7,950 bases of DNA, from NCBI GenBank assembly GCA_013361595.1, contig JABFXT010000192.1, forward strand, positions 1-7,950. Reading direction: 5' to 3'. The notes beneath the pieces are model-generated. The model ran no database searches. It was not told the origin of the DNA and saw nothing but the letters and a program-made list of their open reading frames with translations. Positions 6,055-7,950 of this stretch are shown one piece after another (positions within the stretch are counted from its first letter, which is position 1; each line of letters starts with the position of its first letter). The position numbers and the translations under genes are program-made. Origin of the DNA: Nocardia sp. GTDB taxonomy: Bacteria; Actinomycetota; Actinomycetes; Mycobacteriales; Mycobacteriaceae.

Positions 6055-6453
6055 CGTTCCTCCCCGACCGGGCAACTCCGACCCGACGCCCGGACCGACC
6101 CCAGGTTTTCCGTACACCGCGGCGCAGCACCGGAATCCGGTCGCCGGGCGCCCGCGACTGCATCGTATGCGGATCCGACCGGTGTAGCTCTGGCGAAGGC
6201 AAACCTACTGCGCCTTCCGCTGCACGCAAATATGCGGTCGACCGCGGCATCGGCCGGGATCGTGCTCACCGACTACACGCCGGCGACCTCCACGCACAAC
6301 AACGGTGGTGCCGGACGAGCCCGGGAAGCGCAGCGATCGAGCCGGAGCTCGGCCGCGAGCGCGAGCACCCGTCGAGTGATCTACCTCACATGCTGTCAGG
6401 ATCTTCGGTCACGCGGTGTCTTGTGCCCGACCCCCTCGAACGAAGGAGACACC
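6055..6453. other. Divergent intergenic region between kinase and oxidoreductase
   Basis: About 400 bp with no credible gene. The open frames crossing it are shadows. It must hold the kinase promoter (minus) and the oxidoreductase promoter (plus, see 6394-6420). A TACGAT on the minus strand (6167-6162) could be a kinase -10 box, but no good -35 accompanies it. GCGGTCGACCGC (6234-6245) is a perfect 12-bp palindrome of uncertain meaning. No tRNA or other RNA gene was seen. Confidence 0.5.
6394..6420 (+). promoter_or_regulatory. Candidate ECF41-type promoter for the oxidoreductase operon
   Basis: TGTCAGG (6394-6400), a 16-nt spacer and TGTC (6417-6420) lie 33 bp before the oxidoreductase start. 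The published ECF41 promoter consensus, as I recall it, is TGTCACA with 16 nt to CGTC. The spacing is exact, the -35 matches 5 of 7 and the -10 matches 3 of 4. Remnants of an ECF41/SigJ-type sigma gene in the same operon make the match more meaningful than its sequence alone. Transcription would begin around 6425-6430, giving a leader of about 25 nt. Confidence 0.4.
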
Positions 6454-7638
6454 ATGACCGGGCATATCGATGTGATCGTGATCGGCGGCGGCTACGCCGG
6501 TGTCATGGCGGCCAATCGCCTGACACAGCGCGACGACCTGACCGTGACGCTGGTCAACCCGCGTGCGAGTTTCGTCGAGCGGGTCCGCCTGCACCAGGTC
6601 GTGGGCGGGTCCCACCAGGCGGTCGTCGACTACCGGCAGGTCCTGGGCGAGCGCGTTCGGCTGGTGGTCGACACCGTGGAACGGATCGACGCGGCCGAAC
6701 AGCGCGTGACGCCGGCGGCGGGCGGCACGCTCGGCTACGACTACCTGATCTACGCGGTGGGCAGTGGCAGCGCCGACGCGAATGTGCCCGGAGCGGTCGA
6801 GTTCGCCCACCCGATCGCCGGCCTGGAGGAAGCGCAGCGGCTGCGGGCAGTCATCGAATCCGCACCGGCCACGGCCGCGGTGACAGTCGTCGGAGGCGGT
6901 TCGACCGGCATCGAGGTCGCCGCCGAGTTGGCGGAGCAGGGCCGCGTCGTGACGCTGGTGTGCGGCGGGGTGCTCGGCCCGTATCTGCATCCGCGGGTCC
7001 GGCGCTCGGTGGCCGGGCGGCTGGCCCGGCTCGGGGTGACCGTGCTCGAAGGCGGTGAAGCCAGGGTGACCTCGGTGACCCGCGATACCGTGCAGCTCAG
7101 CGGCGGTCGCACACTGCCGAGCGCGGTGACCATCTGGACGGCGGGGTTCAGTGTGCCGGATCTGGCCACCCGGAGCGGCTTGAGCACCGACGCCGCGGGT
7201 CGCCTCCGCACCGACGAGACGTTGACCAGCGTGGACGATAGGCACATCGTCGCGGCCGGGGATTCGGCGGCGCCCTCGGATCTGCCGCTGCGGATGAGCT
7301 GCCAGACCGCGCGTCCGCTGGGCGCGCACGCCGCCGACACGGTGCTGGCCCGGATCGCGGGTGCCCGGCCCGCGGATATCAACATCGGGTACTTCGGCCA
7401 GTGCATCGCCCTGGGTCGCCGCGCCGCGACCCTGCAACTCGCCGCCGAGGACGACACCGCGAACAGATTCTCCATCGGCGGCCGCCTCGCCGCGGGAATC
7501 AAGGAGCGCGCCTGCCGGGGCGTGGTCAAGGAGCTGGCGGACGAGGCCGCCGAACCCGGCTCGTTCACCTGGGGGTTCAAGGACGACAAGCGGCGGCAAC
7601 TGCTCGGGGCAGAGCGCAGCGAGGCCGTCCACCACTGA
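6454..7638 (+). CDS. NDH-2-like FAD/NAD(P)-dependent oxidoreductase
   Basis: This is a 394-residue flavoprotein of the pyridine nucleotide-disulfide reductase superfamily, NDH-2/AIFM2-like. It is expected to pass electrons from NAD(P)H to an unknown acceptor, perhaps a quinone. The FAD Rossmann motif is VIGGGYAGVMAA (9-20). YAVGS (100-104) is the usual second FAD element. The NAD(P) Rossmann motif is VVGGGSTGIEVAAELA (145-160). HIVAAGDSAA (264-273) contacts the FAD ribityl chain through Asp270. No redox-active CxxC pair is present, so it is not a disulfide reductase. The C-terminus is charged and lacks an obvious membrane helix. AAGGAGA sits 4 nt before ATG 6454. The open frame continues far upstream, antisense to the kinase, but that part is not coding. 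Family members often sit next to SigJ/ECF41 sigma genes, which fits the remnant downstream. Confidence 0.9.
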   Translation: MTGHIDVIVIGGGYAGVMAANRLTQRDDLTVTLVNPRASFVERVRLHQVVGGSHQAVVDYRQVLGERVRLVVDTVERIDAAEQRVTPAAGGTLGYDYLIYAVGSGSADANVPGAVEFAHPIAGLEEAQRLRAVIESAPATAAVTVVGGGSTGIEVAAELAEQGRVVTLVCGGVLGPYLHPRVRRSVAGRLARLGVTVLEGGEARVTSVTRDTVQLSGGRTLPSAVTIWTAGFSVPDLATRSGLSTDAAGRLRTDETLTSVDDRHIVAAGDSAAPSDLPLRMSCQTARPLGAHAADTVLARIAGARPADINIGYFGQCIALGRRAATLQLAAEDDTANRFSIGGRLAAGIKERACRGVVKELADEAAEPGSFTWGFKDDKRRQLLGAERSEAVHH

Positions 7639-7664
7639 ACCGGCGGTTACGCCGACTGTTCGCG

Positions 7665-7694
7665 GTCGAGGGGTTCGGCACCGAACCCCTCGAC
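7665..7694. repeat. Perfect 14-bp inverted repeat between oxidoreductase and doxX
   Basis: GTCGAGGGGTTCGG (7665-7678), two bases, then CCGAACCCCTCGAC (7681-7694). As RNA this gives a 13-bp stem with a 4-nt loop. It lies 26 bp after the oxidoreductase stop and 6 bp before the doxX ribosome-binding site AAGGAGA (7701-7707). No T-run follows on the plus strand. It may be an intercistronic terminator or attenuator, an mRNA-stabilising hairpin at the oxidoreductase 3' end, or an operator. Confidence 0.65.
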
Positions 7695-7713
7695 ACTGAG
7701 AAGGAGAAACCCC

Positions 7714-7790
7714 ATGAACCTCGCCCTGTGGATTGCGACCGGACTGCTGGCCACGGTCGCCCTGGCCGGCGGTATCACCAAGGCCTTCAC
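7714..7790 (+). pseudogene. doxX-like gene, 5' fragment only (broken after ~25 codons)
   Basis: The ATG at 7714 follows a strong AAGGAGA with 6-nt spacing. It encodes MNLALWIATGLLATVALAGG followed by ITKAF, the characteristic first membrane helix and start of the first loop of DoxX-like proteins (normally about 120-140 residues, four helices). After about codon 25 the resemblance stops. The frame stays open to the right edge, but its translation becomes Arg/Pro/Gly-rich. This happens because the underlying DNA encodes a sigma-factor tail in another frame. The remaining DoxX helices are gone. A short hybrid peptide with one membrane helix could still be translated. The break lies between roughly 7785 and 7805. 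DoxX proteins are membrane partners of redox enzymes, which suits the upstream oxidoreductase. Confidence 0.7.
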
Positions 7791-7801
7791 ACGGACCGTC
7801 A

Positions 7802-7939
7802 TCGTTCCGCCTGGACGGCGAGCTCGACGGGGTCATGGCTGCCCAGGTCGAGGACGGCCGCATCACGGGCCTCTACTTCGTTCGCAACCCGGAGAAGCTG
7901 ACCCACGCCGAATCCGAGATCCCGCTCACCCTGCGATGA
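7802..7939 (+). pseudogene. SigJ/ECF41-type sigma factor, C-terminal fragment only
   Basis: Starting near 7802, in a frame different from doxX, the DNA encodes about 45 residues ending at TGA 7937-7939: SFRLDGELDGVMAAQVEDGR then ITGLYFVRNPEKL and a short tail ending IPLTLR. This is the end of the SnoaL-like C-terminal domain of SigJ/ECF41 sigma factors, including the NPDKL-type signature (here NPEKL). The sigma2 and sigma4 domains are absent and no start codon with a ribosome-binding site is in frame. An in-frame ATG at 7733 lies inside the doxX frame and has no Shine-Dalgarno sequence. The fragment keeps an intact frame and its native stop, so the deletion is probably recent or an assembly artefact. 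ATGA at 7936-7939 could couple a next gene to this stop. Confidence 0.72.
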
Positions 7940-7950
7940 ACGAGCGTGGA

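Noticed and set aside
5218..6453. Long plus-strand frame that would extend the oxidoreductase by more than 400 residues at its N-terminus
   Set aside because: It is antisense to the kinase. The added sequence lacks family features, whereas ATG 6454 has a ribosome-binding site and begins directly before the FAD motif.
6409..7866. 485-codon minus-strand frame
   Set aside because: It is antisense to the oxidoreductase. It is His/Arg/Gly-rich with no known domain.
7936..7950. Possible next gene starting at ATGA overlapping the sigma-fragment stop
   Set aside because: Only five codons are visible and there is no clear ribosome-binding site, so it cannot be supported.
1..7950. tRNA, rRNA, CRISPR arrays, insertion sequences, phage or toxin-antitoxin genes
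   Set aside because: I looked for them on both strands and saw no cloverleaf, regular direct-repeat array, transposase or integrase sequence.

Overview
This is a GC-rich actinobacterial window, most likely from the Mycobacteriales and probably Nocardia or a close relative. The reasons are strong GC bias at third codon positions, an actinobacterial-type phosphatidylserine decarboxylase, a mycobacterial-type KAS III, a PknD-like receptor kinase, and the tail of a SigJ/ECF41 sigma factor. The genus is inferred from remembered family resemblance, not from a search.

Layout. Positions 1-594 (minus) hold the N-terminal part of phosphatidylserine decarboxylase (psd), which runs off the left edge. 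Upstream of it, 738-998 (minus) encodes a GlsB/YeaQ-type stress membrane protein, with a strong hairpin between the two genes. The 258-bp divergent gap 999-1256 carries a SigF/SigB-like promoter match and a 22-bp perfect palindrome on the glsB side, and an operator-like dyad on the fabH side. fabH (1257-2303, plus) converges on an SRPBCC protein (2278-2796, minus), and the two coding ends overlap by 26 bp. A gene-poor stretch (2797-3574) holds a likely 53-residue small protein (2931-3092, plus) followed by three consecutive hairpins, the first with a T-rich tail. A lipoprotein (3575-4033, plus) then converges on a Ser/Thr kinase with a C-terminal beta-propeller (4054-6054, minus), and one palindrome spans both stop codons.

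Right end. After a divergent intergenic region (6055-6453), an NDH-2-like FAD/NAD(P) oxidoreductase (6454-7638, plus) is followed by a perfect 14-bp inverted repeat. A doxX gene then starts properly (7714) but is broken after about 25 codons. The DNA switches, in a different frame, to the last ~45 codons of a SigJ/ECF41-type sigma factor (to 7939). The likely ancestral order was oxidoreductase - doxX - sigJ/ECF41, with an internal deletion of roughly 1 kb. An ECF41-like promoter match lies upstream of the oxidoreductase, so the operon may have lost its own sigma factor. This is the most interesting part of the window.

Working relationships. psd (phospholipid synthesis) and fabH (entry to FAS-II and mycolate precursors) are cell-envelope genes. 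The glsB-type gene, the lipoprotein and the receptor kinase are envelope or stress-sensing genes. The oxidoreductase/doxX/sigma remnant is a redox-type module. Apart from that last module, nothing indicates that the genes form one dedicated system.
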